This document shows positions 1-11,039 of a DNA stretch of 64,000 bases, in pieces. The DNA lies in assembly GCF_020520425.1 (NCBI RefSeq), contig NC_079492.1, positions 104,567,157 to 104,631,156 on the forward strand, in the 5' to 3' direction. Position 1 is the first letter of the stretch. Every line of letters begins with the position of its first letter. Below the pieces are notes generated by a model. That model worked only from the letters and a program-made list of their open reading frames with translations, searched no databases and had not been told where the DNA came from. Position numbers and translations under genes: made by a program. The DNA comes from Spinacia oleracea (taxonomy: Eukaryota > Streptophyta > Magnoliopsida > Caryophyllales > Amaranthaceae).

Positions 1-484
1 TTTCGACTAATGATTAAATTCCTAAACCTAAAAGGATGAATTAATTAAATAAGAATTCTATTAGGATTCTAATTTAATTAATTCGTATCCTAATAGGATT
101 ACGATTCCCTTTCCATGCCTCTATAAATAAAGGCCTGGGGTCATTATTTTGTATAGAGATTTCAAGTATTCAAAGTGATTTTTGAGAGCAAAAATTCAGT
201 CATACAATTGCCTATATGTGCCGAAAATTCTAAGTACCTTAAGGGCGATCCTAGTTGGTCAAGCTTAAGGCGGATCCGGACGTGCTGTGGACTATCTACG
301 GAGGGACGACACTTGGAGTCCTAAAGACTTGTTCTTGTTCGGTTCGGGCGCAGCTAGGGAAGGCACGCAACAAAGTGTATGCATCTAAACTATGCTAAAT
401 GATTATGTGTAAATAATATGCTTTCCTGGCTTTATGGTTTTTTCCGCATGATTTATGAATTGTCATATGGATCATAGCCTAACA
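1..484 (+). mobile_element. Copia-like LTR, 3' portion (5' end outside window)
   Basis: The segment has LTR layout: an AT-rich stretch, a TATA-like box (TATAAATAA at 122-130), a transcribed-looking region, and an end at ...CCTAACA at 484. The last 60 bases (TTCCGCATGATTTATG, then GTCATATGGATCATAG) match my recollection of 3' ends of plant SIRE-like copia LTRs. An Athila RNase H reading frame begins within four bases of the end, so the LTR appears inserted into Athila. The rest of the copia element or the 5' half of a solo LTR would lie left of the window, so the target duplication cannot be checked. Confidence 0.5.
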
Positions 485-487
485 AAA

Positions 488-598
488 CCGAGACTTATTC
501 GATGGATTCTTCTTCTACAGGAGTTTGATTTGGAGATTCGAGATAAGAAGGGTGTTGAGAATGTTGTCGCAGATCATCTCTCTCGGTTGAAATTTTAA
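488..598 (+). pseudogene. Ty3/gypsy RNase H C-terminal tail
   Basis: An open frame reads [18 protein letters not shown] and then VVADHLSRL. This is the typical C-terminal end of the gypsy RT/RNase H domain, where DHLSRL marks the junction to integrase. A TAA at 596-598 interrupts the frame where related elements read through into the integrase linker. The following codons stay in the same frame, so this is a premature stop, not the natural end of pol. The upstream part of the domain is missing because the LTR ending at 484 replaces it. Confidence 0.8.
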
Positions 599-1973
599 TC
601 TAGCACAGACGGGCCTATCAATGATTCGTTTCCTGACGATCATCTATTCTCTGTGTCTTCTCAATCCCCATGGTATGCGGACTTTGAAAACTATTGTGTT
701 GGTGGCTCCCATCTTCCGGAGTTGACATATCAACAACGTAAGAGATTCTACCATGATGCTAAGCGGTACTTTTGGGATGATCCACATTTGTATCGGAAGT
801 GTGCTGATGGTATGTTTCGTAGGAGTGTAGCGGACTGGGATACCCAAGGGGTTCTTAAGCATTGGCACAGTTTACCTTCTAGTGGTCATCTTGGTGCTAT
901 TCCGACCGCCCATCAAACTCTTCAAAGTGGTTTCTATTGGCCTTCTATATTCAAGGATGCTCATTTCTTTTGCAATGCATGTGACGAATGTCAACGAACG
1001 GGCAACATTTCGAAAAGGTAAGAGCTGCCACAGACTGGAATTCTTGAGGTTGAACCTTTTGATGTATGAGGCATCGATTTTATGGGACCGTTCCCTTCTT
1101 CATGTGGGAATCGGTACATCAATTGGTTGCAGTTGATTATGTTACAAAGTGGGTGGAAGCTATTGCATCGCCAACCAATGACTCTAACGTCGTTAAGAAG
1201 CTTTTCAAGAAAATCATCTTTGTCCCAAGGGTCGTGTTTAGTGATGGGGGTTCCCATTTTCATCAACGGACTTTTAAGGCTCTTCTGAAGAAGCACGAAG
1301 TTACTCAAAAGGTTGGCATGGCATATCATCCTCAAACGAGTGGCCAAGTTGAAGTTTCTAATCGAAAGATCAAGAGAATTCTTAAAAAGGTAGTCAATAA
1401 GTCTCAAAAAGATTGGATGACACATTGTGGGCGTTGTGCACGGCCTACAAGACTCCGTTAGGGACAACTCTGTATCGGTTGGTGTATGGCAAAGCTTGTC
1501 ATTTACCGGTTGAAATGGAATATCTCTCTAATTGGGTTGTAAAAGAGATTAATATGGATCTAGAGGCGGCCGGTGAAACGAGACTTCTTCAATTGAATGA
1601 GCTAGATGAACTTCGGTTTGAAGCTTACGAGAATCATAGACTCTACAAGGAGCAAACGAAGAAGTTTCATGATAAGATGATCCAAAAACGAGAGTTCAAC
1701 ATCGGTGATAAGGTCTTGCTTTACAATTTACGAGTACGACTTTTTCCAGGAAAGCTTAAGTCTAGATGGTCCGGACCTTTTACTATCACCGAAGTCAAGG
1801 AACATGGAGCTATTGAGGTTGCTAGTGAAAATGGCACCAAATTCAAAGTGAACGGTCAACGTTTGAAGCTGTACGCTGAAGGAGAGTTTATTGGAAAATT
1901 GGAGACGATCTATCTCTCCGATCCACCCATCGATGCTTGCTTTTTGAATTTTGGAGTCAATCTAATGACTTAA
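599..1973 (+). pseudogene. Athila integrase, broken by stops and frameshifts
   Basis: Integrase would join the retroelement cDNA to host DNA. The zinc-binding HHCC module is at about 868-1010 (H-x3-H spacing around HWHSLPSSGH, then CNACDEC). The catalytic core follows, with DYVTKWVEA, the second Asp in VFSDGGSHF and the Glu in [11 protein letters not shown]. The C-terminal part contains GDKVLLYN and WSGPFTI, as in Athila. The reading frame is spread over three frames, with stops near 1021 and 1067 and shifts near 1120 and 1440. Good motif conservation but a broken frame indicates an old inactive copy. Confidence 0.85.
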
Positions 1974-3487
1974 AATGAGCGTTAGCTTATCGGGAGGCAA
2001 CCCGATTTCTAACTCTCCCGCATTTCAATTTTTTTTTTAATTATTTTTTACTTTTTTATTTGGTTAATTTATTTATTTAATTTTTTTAAAAAAAGGATAT
2101 AAACAACAAAAGAACAAAAATATTTTATTTTCAAGTTCACTTGAATTCATATTTTTATTTATTTTTTCGTATTTTTATTTTATTTTTAGATTAGTTTTTC
2201 GTTCATCGTATTTATTCATTTATTTTTGCGTGTTTTAATTTTTACTAACGATTCTAATTTTGAGTTTAGTTGTGTTTGAATTTTTTTTTAGGATGTGTAG
2301 GTGCACGATCAAGCTATTCCGAGAATTTTGATGCATCGACAAGCCTTAGCAGCTCCTCGTGTGACCGCATTTCCCAGCGCCTACCCAGCGTGCGCGCTGG
2401 CCTATATCCAACTCCAATTGAGAGCCATTGTCTTGCCCGCTGGCAATCCAGCGTGAGCGCTGGACTTGTCACGCACCAGCTCTCCCATTGCGCGCATCAA
2501 TCTCCAGCGAGAGAGCACTCGTCACCAGCGAGCGATGTCTCGCGTCCTGCCAGCCCGCGCACCAGCTCTCCTATTGATAAGATTTGCCCGCTGCTCTTCG
2601 TTGTGTCGACCCCAGTCCCAGCGCTGCTCATTCCGTACGTCCAATAAATCCCATCGATCGAGCACTCGGCGCAGCGAGCGAGCACTCGACACCAGCGAGC
2701 GAGCACTCGACGCAGCGAGCGAGCACTCGATGCAGCGAGCGAGCACTCGATACCCTCGCTGCCCATGCCTGCCATCCCGCCTTTATTGCCCAACGCCCAA
2801 TGCCAGTGCACTCGATGCTCGCAGCCCCCAGCGAGCGCTGGCTCGACGCCAGCAAGAGATCTCGCACAGCTACTGCCCACATGCCAGCCCAACCCCACCT
2901 CCTTTCACTCTCTTGCCTCAAGCAAACACCCCACCCCTCTCTCACCCTCACTCACCAACACTCTCCATCACCATCACTCACCATCACCTAACACCTACCA
3001 ACTACCACCACCACGACCCACACCGCCGGCGACCACCTCCATTGCCGGCGCCGCCTCAACCCAGCCAACCACCCTTTAATTCCCCACCTTTTCCCACTTT
3101 AAAATCATAAACCCTAGACTTAATCAATTAGGGACTTTTTGTTTCTCATGGTTGGAGTTCGAATTGGTTGAATTGTGAACTTCATAAGGGTCAAAGGAGG
3201 AGATTTACATCAATATTCATGCTCTATTCATCACCAAGTTGGTAGTAAGATTCGAGTTACTCCCTCTCTTTTACTCTTAGACATTATTCAAGAATTTCTA
3301 TGCTTATGGTTGAATTAAATTACATGAATTACTTGACTGTCAATTGAAATTGATTGAGGAGCATATTACTTCATTGTGGATTGTGGATTTCATTTATTTA
3401 ACTATTGCTTGGAGTATTGGAGTTTTGATTTACTTGGATTATTGGCATTGTTGATTGCGGTGACACTTATCACAGATTTCAAACACC
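1974..3487 (+). other. Athila non-coding gap between pol and the third ORF
   Basis: It begins with CGGGAGGCAACCCGAT (about 1990), a motif I associate with the end of Athila pol. Then come T-rich sequence, a GC-rich repetitive block (2330-2880) built from GCGAGCGAGCACTCGA-like words, and an AT-rich leader. The predicted proteins in the GC block are compositional artefacts: open frames occur on both strands and in several frames. No gene is supported here. Confidence 0.6.
2658..2752 (+). repeat. About 20-bp tandem repeat, AGCGAGCGAGCACTCGA unit
   Basis: Four or more adjacent units of about 20 bases share the core GCGAGCGAGCACTCGA with small variations (GACGC, GATGC, GACACC). They sit in a wider block of GAGCGCTGG/CCAGCG words from 2340 to 2850. 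Confidence 0.75.
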
Positions 3488-4860
3488 ATGACACCACCAA
3501 GACGCTCAAATCCTAAGCGTAATGCTACTAAACCAACTGCACCCAAACCTGCCACATTCAAAAAGCCACCCACCCCAAAACCTCCACCACCCAAAGTCAC
3601 CCCACCACCCTTACAAGCCCCCACACCCATAATACCACCACCACCACATCCAAATCCTGAGCTTTGCCAACAAACTTTGCTAGCCTCTTTGCACAAAAGA
3701 CCAGTTCGTTCTACACTTTTTTACTCCATAGATGCGGCTACCAAGTTGGAACTTCATTCTAGCATTGTAGCTCTTCTTTCAAATCATCTTGGGACAAACT
3801 TCTTGGTATTACTGAGCTTACTTTTGCAGATTGGACTTATGAATTCTTAGCTTCCTTTGAGCTTAAAGGGAAGCCCTTAAAGCTGTATTTTAAACTTGGT
3901 GGTGTAGCTCGTGAGTTGACTGTCGATAAGGTAAATGATATATTTGGATGGGAGAAAGGATGCACAATTTATTCATACAGGTTCAACACCTTCTTGGATG
4001 ACAAGATAACTGAGGATGATAAGCCTTGTGATCTCTCTCACTTTTGGTTTCAAATAACTGGAAAAAAGGATTGGAATCCCGGCCATAGCAAGTGTGGCTC
4101 GATCATCAATCCATCCCTCAGATTGCTCCATCGGGTGATTAAGAGTGTCTTCTACCCTAAAAAGGAGATGAATCAAGTCATCACATCTGACCTTAGACAC
4201 TTATTGGCTTTCACTATTGAACGGCACCCGGATCTTGCTATGATTGATTATGGTTCTTTCTTGATCTCTGCCTTTCATACTGCTCGTAACAGAGATGTTG
4301 GAGATATTCATTGTGGCGGTTTTATCACTTGCATTGCCACGCATTTTGGGTTGTCAACTGAGGGCAAGAAGCCGGTTTCATCAAAAAATTATTTGCTTGA
4401 GATTAAGGCATTGGGTCGTTTTGGTTGGCTCAAAGAGACAGGAGATCGTTATGTTTGGAACGTGAAACGAGGGGGACACCGTCTGGCCGACTCCCCTTAT
4501 GCCTATCTCCCGTGCTCTCGTGTAGATCTCACTACCTCGGGATGTTTGACATTCTCACCTGACTTTCGAGGATCGGGGAGCCGAGTGACAGACTCCGCGC
4601 GTCCACCCCCCGGACACTCAGTGAGTACTCCTGCATCTCACGTTGCTGCTTCCCCCGAGGGTCCAGCAACACCTACTCCTGTTACCGACCCTGTACCACT
4701 TGAGCACCAGTTGGGAGCCCTTGTTTCGCTTTGTGAAACTTTTTATACTGCTGTCTTCGAGCGTCTCTCTGCTCTTGACGACCAAGTTGCCTCTTTGCGT
4801 CAGGATGTTTCCACCATTCTTGCACGGCTTCCAGTTCCTGCCCTGACTCTTGCTGAGTGA
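3488..4860 (+). pseudogene. Athila-specific third ORF, one frameshift
   Basis: Two open frames join into one protein-like region. The first (3488-3850) has a proline/lysine-rich N-terminus (PKPPPPKV). The second is open from about 3781 to the stop at 4860, with a recognised core around LTVDKVNDIFGW and a C-terminal segment rich in S, P and T followed by a short heptad-like helix. A shift near 3780 separates them. It resembles the protein family known from Arabidopsis Athila (Pfam Athila ORF-1). In Athila an ORF at this position after pol has been called envelope-like, but I see no convincing signal peptide or membrane anchor. Function unknown. Confidence 0.65.
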
Positions 4861-6338
4861 GTCGTTCCTTTTCTCTTTCCCTTGCATTACTATGTATTGT
4901 AGCAGTGGGGTCACTGCATCATTCTAGCTTGGGGGAGGGATATCCTATCCTTTATTGCTTTCTTAGTGTACTTTTTATCGCTTTCATAGGTGTTGTACGC
5001 TTTGTACCATCCATTAAGGGTGGGAGTTTACGTGCAACGAAAAAAATGTACTACTTTCCTAGTATTATTGATTAATTTAGTTGTTTTTCTTTACTTACAT
5101 TCATATTTCTTTATACCCTGCATAGTGAATTTGACTCTCAAACCATGTTTGGACTTTATTTGACTCTCTGGAGCTTCTCTTGAACTTGGCTATGATTCTG
5201 AAATTCAGTCGGTTGTGCTATACATTGATAACTGTTTGGCATTGTGTGAACCAATTGAATGGTATGCGGTAAGATGTTGGTCTCGTGTCAAGAATAGCTA
5301 GCCAATTACCTTATAGGTCACCTTACTATGTGTTTGTGTGATTGATGTGACTTGTTATCGTATGATTCTGGCTTGAGATTCATTAGTAGTTTAGTTGTAA
5401 CTCACGCATGCCGCGTATGACAGAGGTCATTCTCTTAGGAAGCCTTCAGACGAATTTAGAAACATCAGCTCCTGCCTTTCATACCCATGTTGTATCCTTG
5501 TCCGTTTATTCTTTTAACTCCACAAAATTGAGCCCCACTAGCCCCGTTGGTTACTTGTCCCAAGTCTAGCTTGGGGGAGCTTCGGTGTTCGTAATGGTTT
5601 CATTGATGTTGATTGATTGGCACACTAAGCCAATAGTTCGTGGTTCGAGGCTATGGTTGGATATGTGGTCTGGAGATGGTGCATATTATTGTTGGCACCC
5701 AAGCTTGTAACAGTTAGCATTAGATTTATTTATGTAATTTCGTTTTCATTATTTTGTTTCATTTCAAAAAAAAAAAAAAAAAAAAGAAGAGAAAATCAAA
5801 GAAAAATCAAAAAAATATATGCTTTTCGTTTTTGTATATAGTTTGAAGGCAAGGAAAGGGGATTGAAGAAAGATCATTTGACATTATATTATGTTCTTCC
5901 CCTTGGTTATAATTTAGTTGATTGTTTAGATTTCATGGTTCAATGGAGTTGGATTTTCGGCATTATCACGCCGACGCATATAGTTCACCTTTGCTCCCCA
6001 AGTTGGACCTTACTCTCACTTTTTCCCAAATTATATCCTACCCTTCCTTTTTAACTAGCCCCATTACAAGCTTATTATAAAGACCTCTTGATCGGCATGT
6101 TTGTTTTGTGATTGAGCAAAAATTGTTTCTTGCTATTGTCATCTTAGCCCATGTTGCATCATATATTTATATTCTACAAGGTATTCGGCGACGACTAGCT
6201 TGATTGAGAACAATTTGTGGCTAAGCTTTGTTGTTTTAATTGTGGATCATGAAGCTTCTTGGTTCTATTTGTATCCGAGCTAAATTTCTGTCTCAATAAC
6301 TTTGTTTAATTGTTTGCCCGAGAGTTGAGTAGGTCTGT
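4861..6338 (+). other. Athila 3' non-coding region with polypurine-like tracts
   Basis: The motif TAGCTTGGGGGAG occurs at about 4926-4937 and again at about 5567-5579, and a third time (7968-7980) directly before the 3' LTR, where it acts as polypurine tract. The repeated internal copies are typical of Athila. A run of about 20 A lies at 5766-5785. No coding region is supported. Confidence 0.6.
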
Positions 6339-7888
6339 TGATGAGTCATATTTGTATAGGGTATTTTAGGCGCATTTAGGTTGCATTATTAGGCATTTAT
6401 ATCATTTTAGTTGCATTTAGGATCACATTTGCATAAGTTATCGTTGTCGTACTCTATTACGCCCCGTTTGTGTTTTCTTAATGTTTCAGGTGATTTTACG
6501 GTCATTTGGATGCTTTCGGAGTGTTATGAGTTGATTTGGATGATGAACGGATGGAATGTTGACTCGAGGATCATTGCATGTATCTAGGGATAATTTTGAG
6601 TCAACAACGAAGCTAAACGCTACTTTTCTAAGCATCAAAACAGACAAGCGTTCACTCTTTTGATGATATCTCAAGTTCTACATATCAGAACGAGACGATT
6701 TTTATTGGGCTAGAAAGTAGGCTTCAAGAGCTTTCCAACGACAGGTCACACGTCCTTATAGGCATTGTAGAACAAGAGTTATGACATAAACAAGATGGCT
6801 CGACTATCCGATTCTCCCACGGCCCACAACGCAGGCCCAACTTTCTCCTTGGGCGCGAAAACCAGTGACCAACCAGCGGGGCCGCTGGTTTCTCCGCCCA
6901 AATTGACTTCCGCGCGGTTCGTTGCATCGCTTCTCGTGACCGTTCAGTTAAATGATAACTTATGCAATTATTATTATTTCCTATTTTGTTTAGAATTTAG
7001 GAAGCATATATATAAATACTTCAAGGGAATTAATTTATTTTCCCTTATGCTTTTATTTTCCTAATGTTTTAATTCCCTTAGAATTGCTATTCTTCCTTGT
7101 CACGTCATCTAGTTTTCTTTCTTTTCCATTGTTGAACTGTAGCTTTTCATTAATTCAATTCATCAATCTAAGGTATTTTTCATTATTTTTTTTGCTTTAA
7201 TTCTTTCTTATTATTTTCGTTTCTTAGATTAATTCGTCCTTTGATTATGAATCTCGTTTTTATTATTTATTTCTTGCTTGTTAATTCAATTATGAGCGAG
7301 TAGTCATTTTCTAGGGCTAAGTAAGGGAAAAGCCATGTTTATACCATGATTGTTATGCATTAAAATTTGCAAATTTCTAGATTATGCTTGAGTAATTCCA
7401 ATTGATTTGTTTTAATTGTTGATTCATGTTATTGGCCATTTTCATGGATTGAATATCTAGCTAATAGGAATTAGAATCGAAAGATTGTATTTTTAGAGGC
7501 TTAGTGCACTTGGCAATTCTGATTTTGTTAGCGATCGTACTGCATATGTTGAATTGAAAGTGTTAAGACCCGACCGTAGGATTATCATGTACTTTAAATA
7601 CTCGGCTTAGTTTATTCATTTCCGAATTAATTTGTGTTCTTGGATTGGTATAAGCATGGTGAACCGAACGGACGCCCTAGACCTTTAATTCATCGATAAA
7701 TTCTCATTTACATTATTGCTTTAGTTTCTTTAGTTTATAAATCAAATTCAACTTTCGTTATTTGAAATAGTTCGTATAATTGGACAAAAACTAATAGAAC
7801 TTGTCTCTCTGTGGGATCGACCCGTAATTGCTAAGTATCTGCTAACAACAGACACCGTGCACTTGCGGTATCACTTTTTAACTCATCA
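6339..7888 (+). mobile_element. Athila solo LTR with 5-bp target duplication
   Basis: The sequence starts TGATGA and ends TCATCA, matching the ends of the LTR at 7984-9667, to which it is closely similar except for a central block. The five bases TCTGT occur on both sides (6334-6338 and 7889-7893), a normal Ty3/gypsy target duplication. No internal region or second LTR belongs to it, so it is a solo LTR left by LTR-LTR recombination. A TATA-like box (TATAAATA) lies at 7011-7018. It interrupts the 3' non-coding region of the older Athila copy. Confidence 0.88.
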
Positions 7889-7967
7889 TCTGTTCAGGTT
7901 CATTGAAAGTCATGTGCGTCTCATTTCTCTGTCTTCGGTCTAGTATTGCTTGGGTACAAGCAACAGT

Positions 7968-7983
7968 CTAGCTTGGGGGAATT
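7968..7983 (+). other. Polypurine tract of the Athila element
   Basis: TAGCTTGGGGGAATT lies immediately before the TGATGA start of the 3' LTR, the correct place for the plus-strand primer. It is the same motif as the internal copies near 4930 and 5570. Confidence 0.7.
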
Positions 7984-9667
7984 TGATGAATCATATTTAT
8001 ATAGGGTATTTTAGGCTCATTTTGGTTGCATTTCTAGGCATTTATCTCATATTAGTTGCATTTAAAGTCATAATTTCATAAGTCGCCGTTATCGTACTCT
8101 TTTACGCTCCGTTTGTGTTTTCTTTGATATTTCAGGTGATTTTACAATAATTTGGATGTTTCCGGATTTTTGGAGGTGGGTCGAATGATCACCGGATGGT
8201 TTGAGTCGGAGACGAAGTGTTTGATCGCAGAATTGAGCTTTCCGGGGATGATTATGTCAGTCCGGATGATTATATGTATCGCTTGTGCATAGGTTCGCAA
8301 GATCCCTCGTTGGCTCGCAAGATCCCTCGTTGGCTCACAAGATCCCTCGTTGGCTCGCTACATCTCTCGTGGTGCCTTGTCGCTTCATGGCAGCCTTCTA
8401 TGTATCTCACTAGGCTAGCGAGGGATGGCTCGCTAGCTCCCTCGCCGCCTCGCCTTGCTTTGTCATGCTATACACTTCACCAGGCCAGCGAGGGATGGTG
8501 CGCAAGATCCCTCGCTGCCTCGTTGCTTCGTTGCTCTTCCTTGCAACACTTCACTTGGCCAGCGAGGGATGTCTCGCTAGCTCCCTCGCTGCCTCGCCTC
8601 ACCTTGCTTGCACTGCTACACTTTGTTGGGCCAGCGAGGGATGGTGCGCGAGATCCCTCGCTGCCCATGCCATGCTAATTCTTGCGTGCGTGCTCTTGGA
8701 TGGCCCGGTCGTGCTCGGATTTCATTGCCACATCATCGTCCATCGAGCAATCATTGACGACTTTTATTTTTATTTTCTAATTTATTTATTTATTTTATTT
8801 TAGAAAATAGGGAGCATATAAATACTCAAGAGAATTATTTTATCTCTCTCATGTTATATTTTCCTTAGAATTCTTTTAAACGCTTATTACTACTTTTCTC
8901 TCTTCCGTTGTTGAACGCTACTTTTCTGATTTCTTTCATTCATTAATCTAAGGTAATTTCATAATTTCTCTTGCTTTAATTCATTCTTATTATTTCCGTT
9001 CCGTAGATTAATTTGTCCTTTGATTATGAAATTCATTATTATTATTTATTTCATGTTTGTTAATTTAGTCATGAGCGAGTAGTCGTATTCTAGGGCTAAG
9101 TAAGGGAAGCCATGTTTATACCATGATTATTATGCATTAAGGTTTTTTAATTTATAAATTATTGCTTTAGTATTCCAATTGATTTGTTTTAATTGTTGAT
9201 TCATGTTATTGGCCATTTTCATGGATTGAATATCTAGCTAATAGGAATTAGAATCGAAAGATCGTATTTTTAGAGGCTTAGTGCAATTGGCAATTCTGAT
9301 TATGTTAGCGATCGTACTGCATATGTTGGATTGAAAGTGTTAAGAACCGACCTTAGGATTAACATGTACTTTAATTACTCGGCTTAGTTTATTCATTGTC
9401 GAATTGATTTGTGTTCTTGGATTGGTATAAGCATGGTGAACCGAACAGACGCCCTAGACCTTTAATTCATCGATAAATTCTCATTTACATTATTGCTTTA
9501 GCTTTATTAGTTAATAATATTCAAAATCAACTTTCGTTTACTGAAATAGTTTATTTAATTGGGCAAAAACTAATAGAACTTGTCTCCCTGTGGGATCGAA
9601 CCGTATTTTCTAAGTATCTGCTAACAACAGACACCGTGCACTTGCGGTATCACTTTTTAATTCATCA
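7984..9667 (+). mobile_element. Athila 3' LTR
   Basis: TGATGA...TCATCA ends, 1684 bp, preceded by a polypurine tract. It aligns by eye along nearly its full length with the solo LTR at 6339-7888, sharing for example GATCGTACTGCATATGTT and GACACCGTGCACTTGCGG. The main difference is a GC-rich repeat block at about 8280-8690. A TATA-like box (TATAAATA) is at 8817-8824. The 5' partner LTR is outside the window or lost. Confidence 0.85.
8289..8680 (+). repeat. GC-rich tandem and palindromic repeats in the LTR
   Basis: At least three 20-bp units (CGCAAGATCCCTCGTTGGCT type) run from 8295 to 8355. Four longer units follow, each pairing GCCAGCGAGGGATG with AGCTCCCTCGCTGCC or AGATCCCTCGCTGCC. GCGAGGGA and TCCCTCGC are reverse complements, so each unit can fold as a hairpin. 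The block is absent from the sister LTR at 6339-7888. The ORFs across it are repeat artefacts. Confidence 0.75.
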
Positions 9668-10930
9668 AATACGGCATGAAATCGAATTAAACTTCGAAAA
9701 AAGTAAAACGCATGAAAACAGATTTGTGCGCAAGAAATCTCTTCATCGCAGCTAATCACTCGTGCCAACTCTCATGCGCAACAATATTCTCGCGCATCTG
9801 TTCCCATTCAACTCAAATACGAACTCTCATGCACATCTGGGGCCAGCACCTTGGCACGGGACATTTCTCACGCCCAAGTGTTGTGCGCGAAAGATTTATG
9901 GCGCTGAGATGCTTTTCAACGTACCACAAATACTAATAATGCCTATCTTCAACGTAACGTGACTTATTTCAAATAAATAGAGGCCTTGATCGGCCAAGTA
10001 AAAGGGCACAAAATCATAATCTCATACTATACCAAAGCTACAAGCCTAAGCCTAACTTCTCTATACGTTCTTACTATTGCCCCTTACACTCGGTATTCTA
10101 CAGGTTCCGCCGTATTAACTCATGTTAAGCGAAACTCTGACGGTATAACCGCTCAAAATAAGCCTGGATCCTGCCCAAGAGTCTAGTCAAGTCGAGGAAC
10201 GTTCGTTGAATAAAAAGAAATCTAGTAAAGCCAAGTGGTTAGTTTTATGAGAACCCCAATATAGCCAAAAATATATTGTAACGTGCCAATCTGGTTTATT
10301 GCTTTAATCGCCATTATAAATCTGTCAAACATAATCTGATTATTTATCACGCCTAATAAGATGTTCCTTGAACTATCCGGATTTATTGCTAGGCACCTTA
10401 AATCAATCTAAATCACCCTTTGATGATTGTTATTTAATATTTATGCATTGAAAGCAACTCAGATTAGTAATGTAGTCTAACGCATGTCTCATCTTCCTTA
10501 CATTGAACTAGTAAGGACCGCTTCATGGGCTAATGCGTGGCACTCCCCATATTAGTAAATGTCCCCCGAACCCTCAATCTCTACTCCGCTGGATGTATGT
10601 TGAGCGATTCCCACACCAGGAATCACAAGGGAACCTAAGGTCGTTGTGGTCAAATACGTTGAGCCTGGGTCTCACAAGCTTGTACTCACGTATCACAACA
10701 ACCGGGTTTTGTCAGTTTTGTAAAACTGAATGGGGACTCCATAAACTAGTAAAAGAGACAAATTGCCCACAGTTAATCCGATATTACTTAATAATTTTTG
10801 CCATACATCAAGATTTACAAATTATATATATGAAAAACACTTAAACTAACAACTAGCAACCGTTACTACCTATTCCCGCCCAATATCTATTTTCTTTACC
10901 TTATCTCAAATATTCTCAACTTACCATAAA
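9668..10930 (+). mobile_element. Probable Tat/Ogre-type LTR fragment with PBS-like site
   Basis: No coding region is seen. A TATA-like box with a GC-rich start (AAATAAATAGAGGCCTTGAT at about 9970-9989) is of a type I know from Tat/Ogre LTRs. GC-rich words (CGCGCATC, GTGCGCGAAA) lie upstream. Near 10731 the sequence GGGGACTCCATAAACTAG resembles the tRNA-Arg primer site proposed for the minus-strand Tat/Ogre remnant near 52130. The left edge is set by the end of the Athila LTR. The assignment is tentative. Confidence 0.35.
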
Positions 10931-10946
10931 GGGCCGGGCTAAAGTG

Positions 10947-10949
<3 letters not shown>

Positions 10950-11039
<90 letters not shown>

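Larger units (their letters stand above)
485..9667 (+). mobile_element. Athila-type Ty3/gypsy retrotransposon, 5'-truncated, with nested solo LTR
   Basis: Domain order on the plus strand is RNase H tail, HHCC plus DDE integrase, a long non-coding gap, an Athila-specific ORF, an AGCTTGGGGGA polypurine tract, and a 1.68-kb 3' LTR with TGATGA/TCATCA ends. An ORF after pol with LTRs of about 1.6 kb is the known Athila layout. The 5' half (5' LTR, gag, protease, most of RT) is missing, cut by the copia-like LTR at 484. A solo LTR of the same family (6339-7888) is inserted before the 3' LTR. Several stops and frameshifts show the element is dead. Confidence 0.85.

Noticed and set aside
2270-3110. 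Overlapping ORFs of 70-214 codons on both strands
   Set aside because: They arise from GC-rich repeats without stops; composition is low-complexity and no domain is visible.
3916-4860. Host gene on the basis of a 314-codon ORF
   Set aside because: Position after pol and before the polypurine tract, plus family resemblance, identifies it as the Athila third ORF.
8217-8803. ORFs with ARDPSLA/KIPRWL repeats
   Set aside because: Direct translations of the LTR tandem repeat, absent from the sister LTR.
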